Positions 9,275 through 16,578 of a stretch of DNA of 21,848 nucleotides are shown here, piece by piece. Where the stretch lies: the NCBI GenBank assembly GCA_030560485.1, contig JAKTTS010000255.1:1-21848 (forward strand), read 5' to 3'. Origin of the DNA: Ascoidea tarda (nom. inval.) (taxonomy: Eukaryota > Ascomycota > Saccharomycetes > Ascoideales > Ascoideaceae). Below the pieces are notes generated by a model that was not told the origin of the DNA, did no database searches, and saw nothing but the letters and a program-made list of their open reading frames with translations. Each line of letters opens with the position of its first letter. The stretch's first letter is position 1. The position numbers were made by a program, and so were the translations under genes.

Positions 9275-10507
9275 ATGTCTCTGGAAGCCCATGTCGACCC
9301 TCAGGAAGCCTACGAGCTAATCACCAAGAACTTGCAGGAAATTCTCAATCCTCAAATCATTAAAAATGTGTTGGAAGTCGAAAAAAGACCATTGAAAATC
9401 TACTGGGGTACTGCACCAACTGGTAGACCACATTGTGGTTATTTTGTTCCAATGACCAAACTTGCTCATTTTTTGAAAGCTGGTTGCGAAGTTATTGTTT
9501 TATTAGCCGATTTGCATGCTTTCTTAGACAACATGAAGGCCACATTAGAAACTGTTGGCTACAGAGCGAAATATTATGAATGTGTCGTCAAATCAATCTT
9601 GAAATCGATCAATGTGCCAATTGAAAAATTGAAGTTTGTAGTTGGTTCATCTTATCAGTTAACTGCTGATTATACCTTGGATATATTCAGATTATCAAAT
9701 ATAGTTTCACAAAACGATGCAAAAAGAGCAGGAGCAGAAGTTGTCAAACAGGTTGCAAATCCATTATTAAGTGGGTTGATTTATCCATTAATGCAAGCAT
9801 TAGATGAAGAGCATTTAGGCGTGGATGCTCAATTTGGTGGTGTTGATCAAAGGAAAATTTTTGTTTTAGCCGAAGAAAACCTACAATCGATTGGCTATAA
9901 AAAGAGAGCACATTTGATGAATCCCATGGTTCCCGGCCTAACTCAAGGTGGTAAAATGTCTGCAAGTGATCCTAGTAGTAAAATCGATGTTTTGGAAGAT
10001 CCTAAACAAGTTAAAAAGAAAATTAATGGTGCATTCTGTGCTCCAGGTGTTGTTGACGATAATGGATTGTTAGCTTTTGTCCAATATGTTTTGATTCCAA
10101 TTTATGAATTGAAGCATTCTGATTCTGAAAAACAATTTGAATTTTTCATAAATAGACCAGAAAAGTATGGTGGACCAATTACTTATAATAGTTTCGATGA
10201 TATTAAAGCTGATTTCAAAGATCTTAAATTGGCTCCTCCAGATTTAAAATCCGGTGTCGCTGATGCTATTAATGAGTTATTAGAACCAGTTCGAAACGAT
10301 TTCAAAAATAGTAAGGAATTCCAAGAAGCTCATGAAAAGGGTTATCCTGTACCAAAAACACAAGAAAAAACTAAGAAGGTTAAGAAGGTTAAGAATAAAG
10401 GTAGTCGTTATCCAACTGGAGATGCTAAAGCTCCAGTTCTAGCTCAAGCCCAAGCTCAAAATCAAGTTGAAGATAAATTAGCAGAGACTAAAATATCTGA
10501 AAATTGA
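9275..10507 (+). CDS. TYS1: Tyrosyl-tRNA synthetase, cytosolic
   Basis: 410 residues. I start at the ATG at 9275 because its context (AAAATGTCT) is near ideal for yeast and the product aligns from there with S. cerevisiae Tys1 (about 394 residues); the seven in-frame codons upstream begin with GTG. The class I catalytic domain shows the HIGH-type motif PTGRPHCG (48-55) and the KMSKS-type motif GGKMSASD (225-232), with QFGGVDQRK between them for tyrosine-tRNA pairing in the eukaryotic/archaeal form. A Lys-rich tail (367-377) may bind RNA or act as a nuclear signal, as proposed for Tys1. The enzyme charges tRNA-Tyr. Codon use is biased to TTG/TTA, AGA and GGT, as expected of a well-expressed gene. 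Confidence 0.97.
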   Translation: MSLEAHVDPQEAYELITKNLQEILNPQIIKNVLEVEKRPLKIYWGTAPTGRPHCGYFVPMTKLAHFLKAGCEVIVLLADLHAFLDNMKATLETVGYRAKYYECVVKSILKSINVPIEKLKFVVGSSYQLTADYTLDIFRLSNIVSQNDAKRAGAEVVKQVANPLLSGLIYPLMQALDEEHLGVDAQFGGVDQRKIFVLAEENLQSIGYKKRAHLMNPMVPGLTQGGKMSASDPSSKIDVLEDPKQVKKKINGAFCAPGVVDDNGLLAFVQYVLIPIYELKHSDSEKQFEFFINRPEKYGGPITYNSFDDIKADFKDLKLAPPDLKSGVADAINELLEPVRNDFKNSKEFQEAHEKGYPVPKTQEKTKKVKKVKNKGSRYPTGDAKAPVLAQAQAQNQVEDKLAETKISEN

Positions 10508-10738
10508 ATAACTTAAAACAAAACAAAACAAAATAGAAAAGATTAAAAAACTTTAAATTCCATTCCATACGCGTTTTCATTCTAATATTATATAATATAT
10601 AATTAATCCTATAGTTATATAGTTAATAGAAAAAAAAAGTCACCAAATATCTAAAAAAAAATAATAAAATGATTTGAAATTATATTTGTAAGCAGAATGA
10701 TATGATCTTAGAATTCATCATTATTTTTAGTTTTATTG

Positions 10739-11357
10739 TTATTGTGGCTTATTTTGGTTAGCATTTTGGTTGTTCATCGAGCTATTGTTTTGATAATTTC
10801 TATTCCCTCTGCTTTTATAACCACCTCTTTTATTGTAACTATTATATCCACCTCGGTTGTAATTCTTATAGTTTCTATAATTTTTATTTACATTTGGATT
10901 TCCTTGCGGGTTTTGTTGATTGGTATTGTTTGGAATATTTTGTTGATAGTAATTGTTGTTATTGTTGTTTTGATTTATATTCATGCTTTGGTTGAATTGA
11001 GAATTGGAATTGTTTCTTTCTAAGTTTGCAATATTTTGCTCTTTCACCTGATCCATTATCTCATTTGGCAATCTTAGATATTTTATATGGCTACCTCTAA
11101 TATAAATTTGTTCAATTTTCAAAAACAAATCAGCATTTGCCGAAGTTTGTATAACATCTTTCAATGTCAAATTCATCCATGAATCACAGTTAACTAGGTG
11201 ACCATTCAATGTCTCACCATTCTTCAATTCAACTGATATTGGTTGAGTTTTCGCAGCTGTCAATAAATATAAAGGAAGCTAAAATGTAGGATAAAATGTG
11301 TTAGTGTTTCTAACTCAGCAGCAAAATAATCACCAGAAGAACAGCCACACATACCAT
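10739..11357 (-). CDS. LSM4: LSM4, U6 snRNP and mRNA-decay Sm-like protein (two exons)
   Basis: Coding sequence is complement of 11355-11357 (the ATG alone) joined to 10739-11278, giving 180 residues that begin MLPLYLLTAAK, which matches S. cerevisiae Lsm4 (MLPLYLLTNAK). Without the intron the frame has only a TTG start and an in-frame TAG formed at the acceptor. Sm1 motif: ELKNGETLNGHLVNCDSWMNL (shown in two parts ELKNGETLNGHL and VNCDSWMNL, residues 18-38). Sm2 motif: IYIRGSHIKYLRLP (59-72). The tail is Asn/Gln-rich with RGG/RGN patches (143-160), as in yeast Lsm4, where the Asn-rich tail promotes P-body assembly. Lsm4 sits in the Lsm1-7 (decapping) and Lsm2-8 (U6) rings. Converges with TYS1. 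Confidence 0.95.
11279..11354 (-). other. LSM4: LSM4 intron (76 nt)
   Basis: On the minus strand the ATG is followed directly by the donor GTATGT (11354-11349). The branch sequence CACTAAC (11306-11300, branch A at 11301) lies 22 bases from the acceptor TTTTAG (AG at 11280-11279). Splicing joins ATG to CTT-CCT and restores the conserved MLPLYLL start. The first branch base is C rather than the usual T. Confidence 0.93.
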
Positions 11358-11706
11358 ATTCGCTGAGTTATATTTGTTCAGATGGTGTATCTCAAGACTG
11401 AACAGTTGATAAAAAGGTGATAAAAAGCTTGTGTTTTCCAACGAGGAGCGTTTTCTGCCCGGGCCGGTGCGACGGGGCCGACGCATGTGCCGCTGTCCGG
11501 CCTTAACTACGCAGAAGGGAGAGAGGAACAAAATAGAGCAAAAAGAGCATCATTAAACAAATGTAAATCAGTAAAAGTAAAAGTAAAAGAAAATCAGGCA
11601 CAGAAAATCAGTAAATCAGTAAAACAGAGGCCAAAAAGTGAAAAAAATAACTAAAGATTACAAAAAAATGGCAGCCCACACTAGCCATCTCTGCTAGCAG
11701 GAGCAG
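11358..11706. promoter_or_regulatory. LSM4 upstream region with a GC-rich island
   Basis: 349 bases between the LSM4 start and the stop of the next gene. An AT-rich stretch with repeated AAATCAGTAA units (11565-11622) flanks a markedly GC-rich patch at about 11441-11520. Within it are GGCCGG (11462-11467) and CCGGCC (11497-11502), nested inside TTCTGC (11453-11458) and GCAGAA (11511-11516), so an imperfect stem could form. No protein frame there is credible. It may be an upstream activating region. Confidence 0.5.
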
Positions 11707-13416
11707 CTAGCCCTGACTGACAAAGGCTAGTTGCAAAAGAGACTTTGCAGCCCCAATTGAAGACGATGAGGTATCGTTATCTTCTTTCTCCTTGGTTGGA
11801 TCCTTATGGTTTGCATCTGAACTTCTTCCATCTTTGCTGCTTGTTTGGTCAGCATCTTCAGCAGCTGTTAGATGCTCATCTTCTTTGTTTTTGTTCTTGC
11901 CTTTGACCTTATGGTGATCTGGTTTTATAGGACTAGAGGATAGTTTATCGGTGCTCATATTAACAATATTGATGAGGTTGCTGTTACATTTAACATTTCT
12001 AGCATTGCTGTTTTCATTTTTTTTATTCGTGTTGTTGATATTATAAAATTTTGTTTTATTTACAATCGGAGTTGAATCAATTAGGGAATAGTTCTTGGAG
12101 TAATATTTGCTAGCACTATTAATTTCATTGAAGCTTGTATTGCTATTCATACTAGTATTCATACTGGTGTTCATGCTGGTGTTCATGCTGGTGTTCAATT
12201 TGTTAGTAATGTTAGTGATATTTATTGAACTATTGTTTAAATTTAATGGAGTTGAGGTTGGTGGGGGAGTATTGAGGTTTATTTGAATTGATGAATTATT
12301 TCTTGATGGGATAAACTTATTAGAAAGAATATTGTTGATATTGTTTTTGGTCGCAAAATTGGGTTGATTATTGATATTATTGATGCTGTTGTTACCATTA
12401 TTAGCATAAATATTTTTAATGTTGTTTAGTTTTGGCAATGGTAGCTTAAACTGAGTATTGCTCATTAGATTGATTTTCTTTGTTGTTAATGACTGAGGTG
12501 TTTGAATATTGATGGAGTTGCCAATTAAATTTTGACGATTTGAATCTGAAGCCGAATCTGAAGACGAATTTGAGATTGAAATCACTGAGCTTATTGAAGG
12601 TAAATTATTATTATTGTTGTCATTTTTGTTGTTGTTGCTGTTATTAGTGTTATTGTTGTTATTGCTATCGCTATTACTATGGTTATTATTACTACTACTA
12701 GTGTCTTTTATTAGCTGAGTATCATCGAAGTTATCGTTATAAGGGTTGTCACTTGTTATATTATTATCGCTAGTTGTGTTGTTATTACTAATAGTACTTG
12801 GATTACTATTAACACTGGCAAGATGATTTTTGTTAATTTGGCTAAAAAAGTTATTATTCGATTTTGAACTTGATTTTGAGCGTGTATTTGAATTTGAATT
12901 TGAATCTGAGTGTTGCAGCGACTGTAATTGTGTATGTGTTTGGGATTGTGACTGTGGTTGGGATTGGGATAACTTTATAATAGCTAATTGTAGGTTTTTC
13001 TTCAACTTTGTCGCATTCAAGATATGATTATGAGATTTCAGCGAATAATTGCTATTACAAATATTGTAACGATAGTTGTTGTTGTTATTATTATTATTGT
13101 AATTATAGTTATAATTTCTTTTTAGTATTTTATAGTTTTGGAGATTTTCATATTGAATGATATCTATTTTTTTAATAAATTTAACATAATCGAAAGGCAC
13201 TAGTGACTGATTTTGAAAACTATTATTACTCGTGTTATTTTCATAGTCCATGCCATCAACATTAACGCCGTCATTTTGATTGTGAGCATCGCTCATTATC
13301 ACATTATTGTAATTATTAATTCTATCAAATCTGCCGTTTTTCCTGTTCATTGTGAAAGCTGATCTAGGGATATTGGGAGCCAAAGAAGATAAAGGAAAAC
13401 GATTATAAGAATCCAT
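11707..13416 (-). CDS. Asn/Ser-rich protein of unknown function
   Basis: 569 residues from an ATG at 13416. Most of the chain is low complexity: Asn runs (105-114 and several from 200 on), SQSQPQSQ repeats (149-158) and four TSMN repeats. Three less biased stretches may be functional: an N-terminal segment with FPLSSLAPNIPRSAF; a helical segment at about 131-151 with the core TKLKKNLQLAIIKLSQ; and the C-terminal end GAAKSLLQLAF, preceded by a charged Lys/Asp/Glu region with SSSPIKPDHHKVKGK. The LQLAIIKL core vaguely recalls the GTB motif of Whi5/Nrm1 cell-cycle repressors, but this is not enough for a name. Long Asn/Ser tracts suggest a nuclear regulator. It is divergent from MOB1 over 424 bases. 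Confidence 0.75.
   Translation of the reverse strand: MDSYNRFPLSSLAPNIPRSAFTMNRKNGRFDRINNYNNVIMSDAHNQNDGVNVDGMDYENNTSNNSFQNQSLVPFDYVKFIKKIDIIQYENLQNYKILKRNYNYNYNNNNNNNNYRYNICNSNYSLKSHNHILNATKLKKNLQLAIIKLSQSQPQSQSQTHTQLQSLQHSDSNSNSNTRSKSSSKSNNNFFSQINKNHLASVNSNPSTISNNNTTSDNNITSDNPYNDNFDDTQLIKDTSSSNNNHSNSDSNNNNNTNNSNNNKNDNNNNNLPSISSVISISNSSSDSASDSNRQNLIGNSINIQTPQSLTTKKINLMSNTQFKLPLPKLNNIKNIYANNGNNSINNINNQPNFATKNNINNILSNKFIPSRNNSSIQINLNTPPPTSTPLNLNNSSINITNITNKLNTSMNTSMNTSMNTSMNSNTSFNEINSASKYYSKNYSLIDSTPIVNKTKFYNINNTNKKNENSNARNVKCNSNLINIVNMSTDKLSSSPIKPDHHKVKGKNKNKEDEHLTAAEDADQTSSKDGRSSDANHKDPTKEKEDNDTSSSSIGAAKSLLQLAFVSQG
12145..12192 (-). repeat. Four 12-bp coding repeats (TSMN)
   Basis: Four tandem 12-bp units encode NTSM/TSMN repeats in the Asn/Ser-rich protein. 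Two units are identical and two differ at a few bases. Confidence 0.85.
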
Positions 13417-13840
13417 GATTCAATAAAAAAAAGAAACAACAAAAAGAAAAAAATAAAAGAAAGAAAGAAAACAAAACAGAAGAAAAGAAGAAAAGGCACA
13501 AAGATATTTATATTAAAATAATAAACAGAATAAATACCCAATGATTGAATATTTTCATGTTATTTATTATATCTTTAACATTCAACAATGTCCTTGATAT
13601 TTTTTTATTTAATTTTTTGAATATTTAAAAGACGTGTTTGAGCAAAACGTGACCTGCTATTAGAAGATACCTCTGCAAACGGGAGACAACCAATTTGGTG
13701 TGTGAGACCGTTTGTGTGGGACCGTTCTTTTTTTGTACTTTTCTGATTTGTGTTTGTTTTTGCTGTGGAAATGTAAACAACTTGATCAACTTGATCAACT
13801 TGATCAGAAGCAGTTGTTTCTTCTTCATCGTTTCTTCATC
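13417..13840. promoter_or_regulatory. Divergent promoter between the Asn/Ser-rich gene and MOB1
   Basis: 424 bases. The side next to the Asn/Ser-rich gene is an A-rich purine leader (13420-13500). The MOB1 side carries a 9-bp triplicate (13779-13805) and a start-stop ATGTAA (13771-13776). No clear TATA box or other consensus site was identified. Confidence 0.5.
13779..13805. repeat. 9-bp tandem repeat, three copies
   Basis: Three perfect AACTTGATC units create overlapping palindromic TTGATCAA sites 36 bases before the MOB1 ATG. They lie in the probable 5' UTR or core promoter. Confidence 0.85.
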
Positions 13841-14851
13841 ATGGCTTCTTTATTCCAGAACTTGTATGTGTTTGGCCTGGTGCCTTTGGGTGTTTCTAAA
13901 TGAGTGCATCTACTAACATTTTGTTTGTTTTTCAGTCGTTCTAATGGCAACGGGAGTGGTATGAGAACTGTTAGAGGGTTCAAAAGAATCAATCAGAACC
14001 AACAGCAATCTAATTATAACAGTAGCAGTAATACTGCCAATAACACTGGAAATAATCCTGGTAATAACAATAATGCATATGCTACAACAAAGCAGGTGAA
14101 TAAAAATGCTACCGGCTCACAAGCATTAAATAGCAATATTCCCAACAATACAAATGGTTCAGCCATTACATCTCATAAAGATATCAGAAATTTTGCTGAA
14201 GCCACACTTGGATCAGGATCAGTATTGGCTCAAGCAGTTAAGTTACCCAAAGACGAGGATCTTAATGAGTGGTTAGCAGTTCATGTGGTTGATTTTTATA
14301 ATCAAATTAATATGTTATACAGCACAATAACCGAGTTTTGTTCACCCAGAACATGTCCCAGAATGATAGCAACAAATGAATATGAATATTTATGGCAAGA
14401 TTTGAACTTAAAGAAGCCTATTCCATTACCTGCACCAAATTACATTGAAAACCTAATGAATTGGATCCAGTCCTTTTTTGATGATGATGATATCTTTCCT
14501 ACCAATATTATAAATGTTTCAAGTAATAATAGCAATAACAGCGGCAACTATAATAAAAACCGTAATAATTCAATTGATTTAACTAATTCTAACAGCAATA
14601 TTTTTGTTAATAAAGAATTTCCTCAACAGTTTTTAGCATTAATCAAGACAATTATGAAGAGATTATTTCGAATTTATGCACATATATATTGCCATCATTT
14701 TGATGAAATTACTGAATTGGGATTGCAAAATCATTTGAATACAAGTTTGAAACATTTTGTATTATTTTCAAATGAGTTTAATTTAATATCCAAAAAGGAT
14801 TATGGTCCATTACATGAACTAGTTAATGTTATGCTTCAAGATAATCATTAA
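13841..14851 (+). CDS. MOB1: Mob1, Dbf2/NDR kinase activator of the mitotic exit network (two exons)
   Basis: Coding sequence is 13841-13863 joined to 13936-14851, giving 312 residues (S. cerevisiae Mob1 314). The spliced N-terminus MASLFQNFRSN then RTVRGFKR matches the Mob1 start MSFLQNF...STRGFK. The Mob core begins near 86: LNEWLAVHVVDFYNQINMLY, FCSPRTCPRM with zinc ligands Cys143 and Cys148, and YAHIYCHHFDEI with His257 and His262. Mob1 binds Dbf2/Dbf20 (NDR/LATS) kinases in mitotic exit and cytokinesis. An unusual Asn/Ser-rich insertion (about 200-234) sits inside the core between DDDIFPTN and FPQQFLALI, where S. cerevisiae has only about five residues. The N-terminal Asn-rich linker (28-85) is as in yeast homologues. 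Confidence 0.95.
13864..13935 (+). other. MOB1: MOB1 intron (72 nt)
   Basis: Donor GTATGT (13864-13869), perfect branch site TACTAAC (13911-13917, branch A 13916) and acceptor TTTTTCAG ending at 13935, 19 bases from the branch A. It is a phase-2 intron within codon 8 and joins AAC-TT to T-CGT. As I recall, S. cerevisiae MOB1 also has an intron near its 5' end, so the position appears conserved. Confidence 0.95.
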
Positions 14852-15276
14852 TATATACTAAAACATATACCTTGGATTTTTTAATTTTACATATCTAATT
14901 TAATACAAAATTGTTAATTGTCAATCTTTATTTTTATCTTCATTTTCATTAATATTGATATTAATTTGTCAACATAAATTCAATTAAAAAGTTAATGTCA
15001 ATCCCAAAAAACTAAAACAAACTAAATATATTAATCTAATAAATAAACTTCATAATAATTATAATTAATTTAAAATAATTACCATCAACCCATTATACAA
15101 AAAACAAAATAAAAAATTAAAGAAACACACAAAAAATATTAGAAAAATTAAAATTCAAAATATAAAATAATTGATAATTTATGAAAACTTAATGAATGAC
15201 AAAACTGAATCAAAATCTGATATATGACCTGAAAAACTGCATGACTATATTGAAATTAAAATCATAATAAATGAAT
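14852..15276. other. Convergent MOB1/HTB 3' intergenic region
   Basis: 425 bases of very AT-rich DNA between two convergent stops. It has many A- and T-rich patches that could serve as polyadenylation efficiency elements (TATATA-like). I see no gene, repeat array or histone-type stem-loop. Confidence 0.6.
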
Positions 15277-15675
15277 TCAAGTTGAAGAATATTTAGTAAC
15301 AGCTCTAGTACCTTCAGAGACAGCATGTTTGGCTAATTCACCTGGCAAGATCAATCTGACTGCGGTTTGGATTTCTCTAGCAGAAATAGTAGATTTTTTG
15401 TTGTAAGCAGCTAGTTTTGAAGCCTCTGAAGCAATTCTCTCAAAGATATCGTTGACAAAGGAATTCATAATGGACATGGCCTTTTTGGACATACCAGTGT
15501 CTGGATGTGTTTGTTTCAAGACCTTATAGATATAGGAAGCATAGGACTCCTTTCTGGATTTACTTCTCTTTTTGATTTCTGCAGCTGGAGCAGCAGAGGA
15601 AGAGGCGGTCTTCTTGGAAGCGGTTTTGGCAGGAGCCTTGGAGGCAGGTTTCTTTTCAGCAGATTTGGGAGCCAT
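15277..15675 (-). CDS. HTB1: Histone H2B
   Basis: 132 residues from the ATG at 15675, which gives the expected [17 protein letters not shown] tail; the 20 codons upstream in the same frame are leader. The histone fold runs from [20 protein letters not shown] to the C-terminus AVTKYSST. Lys128 corresponds to S. cerevisiae H2B Lys123, the Rad6/Bre1 ubiquitination site, in its normal context. The gene is divergent from H2A, the universal yeast HTA-HTB arrangement. Codon use is strongly biased. One copy is visible here; a second pair may exist elsewhere. Confidence 0.98.
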   Translation of the reverse strand: MAPKSAEKKPASKAPAKTASKKTASSSAAPAAEIKKRSKSRKESYASYIYKVLKQTHPDTGMSKKAMSIMNSFVNDIFERIASEASKLAAYNKKSTISAREIQTAVRLILPGELAKHAVSEGTRAVTKYSST

Positions 15676-15988
15676 TTGGAGGATGTGAGAGAGAGAGAAC
15701 AGAAGCAGATGGACCAGAAGAAGCAGAGGAAGCACAGGGAGTGGAGGTGGGAGGGTCTGTGTTTATATAGGCGTTGGGACACACGTCGACCGTTTTGGGA
15801 AAAAGAGCGTGCTGTAAAATACGGGAGCTGTGAGACATCGCAGCACGGGGCCTGTTTCGCGTTGTTTGTGTTTGGGCTTTTCGGAGGTATTTAAAGAGGC
15901 TCTTTCAGCAGCAGCTTCTTCAGGTTCCCTAGCGACAGCAACACCAACACCACATTCTACACACAACACTACATCGTGATTCGCAACA
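15676..15988. promoter_or_regulatory. Divergent histone H2A/H2B promoter
   Basis: 313 bases of higher GC content than other gaps here. A TATA box for HTB (TATATAAA on the minus strand, 15769-15762) and one for HTA (TATTTAAA, 15889-15896) lie about 90-100 bases from their respective ATGs. Between them TTTCGCG (15855-15861, CGCGAAA on the other strand) matches SBF/MBF-type sites, which fits S-phase expression. Control of histone genes by SBF/MBF is known in S. cerevisiae. Confidence 0.6.
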
Positions 15989-16393
15989 ATGTCTGGAGGA
16001 AAGGGAAAAGCAGGGGGAAAGGCCGGTGCTGCACAAAAGACGTCCACCACAAGATCTGCCAAAGCTGGATTGACCTTTCCAGTTGGAAGAGTCCACAGAT
16101 TACTCAGAAAGGGCAACTATGCTCAGAGAGTTGGTAGTGGTGCTCCAGTCTACTTGACCGCTGTCTTGGAGTATTTGGCTGCTGAAATCTTGGAATTGGC
16201 CGGTAATGCTGCTAGAGACAACAAGAAAACAAGAATCATCCCAAGACACTTGCAATTGGCCATCAGAAACGATGAAGAATTGAACAAGTTGTTGGGCAAT
16301 GTCACCATTGCTGAAGGTGGTGTCTTGCCAAACATTCACCATACTTTATTGCCAAAAAAGACCTCAAAACCAAAGGCTTCTCAAGAATTATAA
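15989..16393 (+). CDS. HTA1: Histone H2A
   Basis: 134 residues from ATG 15989. The fold is canonical: [14 protein letters not shown], the acidic-patch segment [11 protein letters not shown], and [13 protein letters not shown]. It ends ASQEL, where the Ser in SQ is the Mec1/Tel1 DNA-damage phosphorylation site, so it is the canonical yeast H2A and not H2A.Z. Two odd positions: VTIAEGG (Glu109, codon GAA) where other H2As have VTIAQGG, and PNIHHTLLP where yeast normally has PNIHQNLLP. The Gln in IAQGG is S. cerevisiae Gln105, methylated by Nop1. Codon use is highly biased, with no sign of decay. Confidence 0.98.
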   Translation: MSGGKGKAGGKAGAAQKTSTTRSAKAGLTFPVGRVHRLLRKGNYAQRVGSGAPVYLTAVLEYLAAEILELAGNAARDNKKTRIIPRHLQLAIRNDEELNKLLGNVTIAEGGVLPNIHHTLLPKKTSKPKASQEL

Positions 16394-16578
16394 GTTTTTT
16401 GTTTTCAGTTACTCTCAACTACTCTCTCAATTTTGGTATTCTCTTTTTCTCATGCTAGTTTATTTTATTTTTTTACCCATTAAACGTTTACGTGTATTAG
16501 TCAGTTTTTATAAATGTTTTCTCTAATTTTGGTCTTCTCATCACATTCAATTATACATTACTTACAGTTTGAATTAAT
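16394..16578. other. Convergent HTA/CLC 3' intergenic region
   Basis: 185 bases of T-rich DNA between convergent stops, probably the two 3' UTRs. No other feature seen. Confidence 0.6.

Noticed and set aside
10736-11023. 95-codon frame opposite LSM4
   Set aside because: It is the antisense of the LSM4 Asn-rich tail, so the Ile/Val/Leu runs are only the complement of Asn codons.
11610-11709. Open frame after the TAG of the Asn/Ser-rich gene, giving a hydrophobic tail by readthrough
   Set aside because: The TAG is followed by CTG, not a known leaky context such as CAA-TTA or a UGA-CUA, and hydrophobic tails are expected by chance in this T-rich strand.
15763-16116. 117-codon minus-strand frame across the histone promoter and H2A start
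   Set aside because: Overlaps H2A coding sequence and the histone promoter; composition follows from the biased H2A codons.
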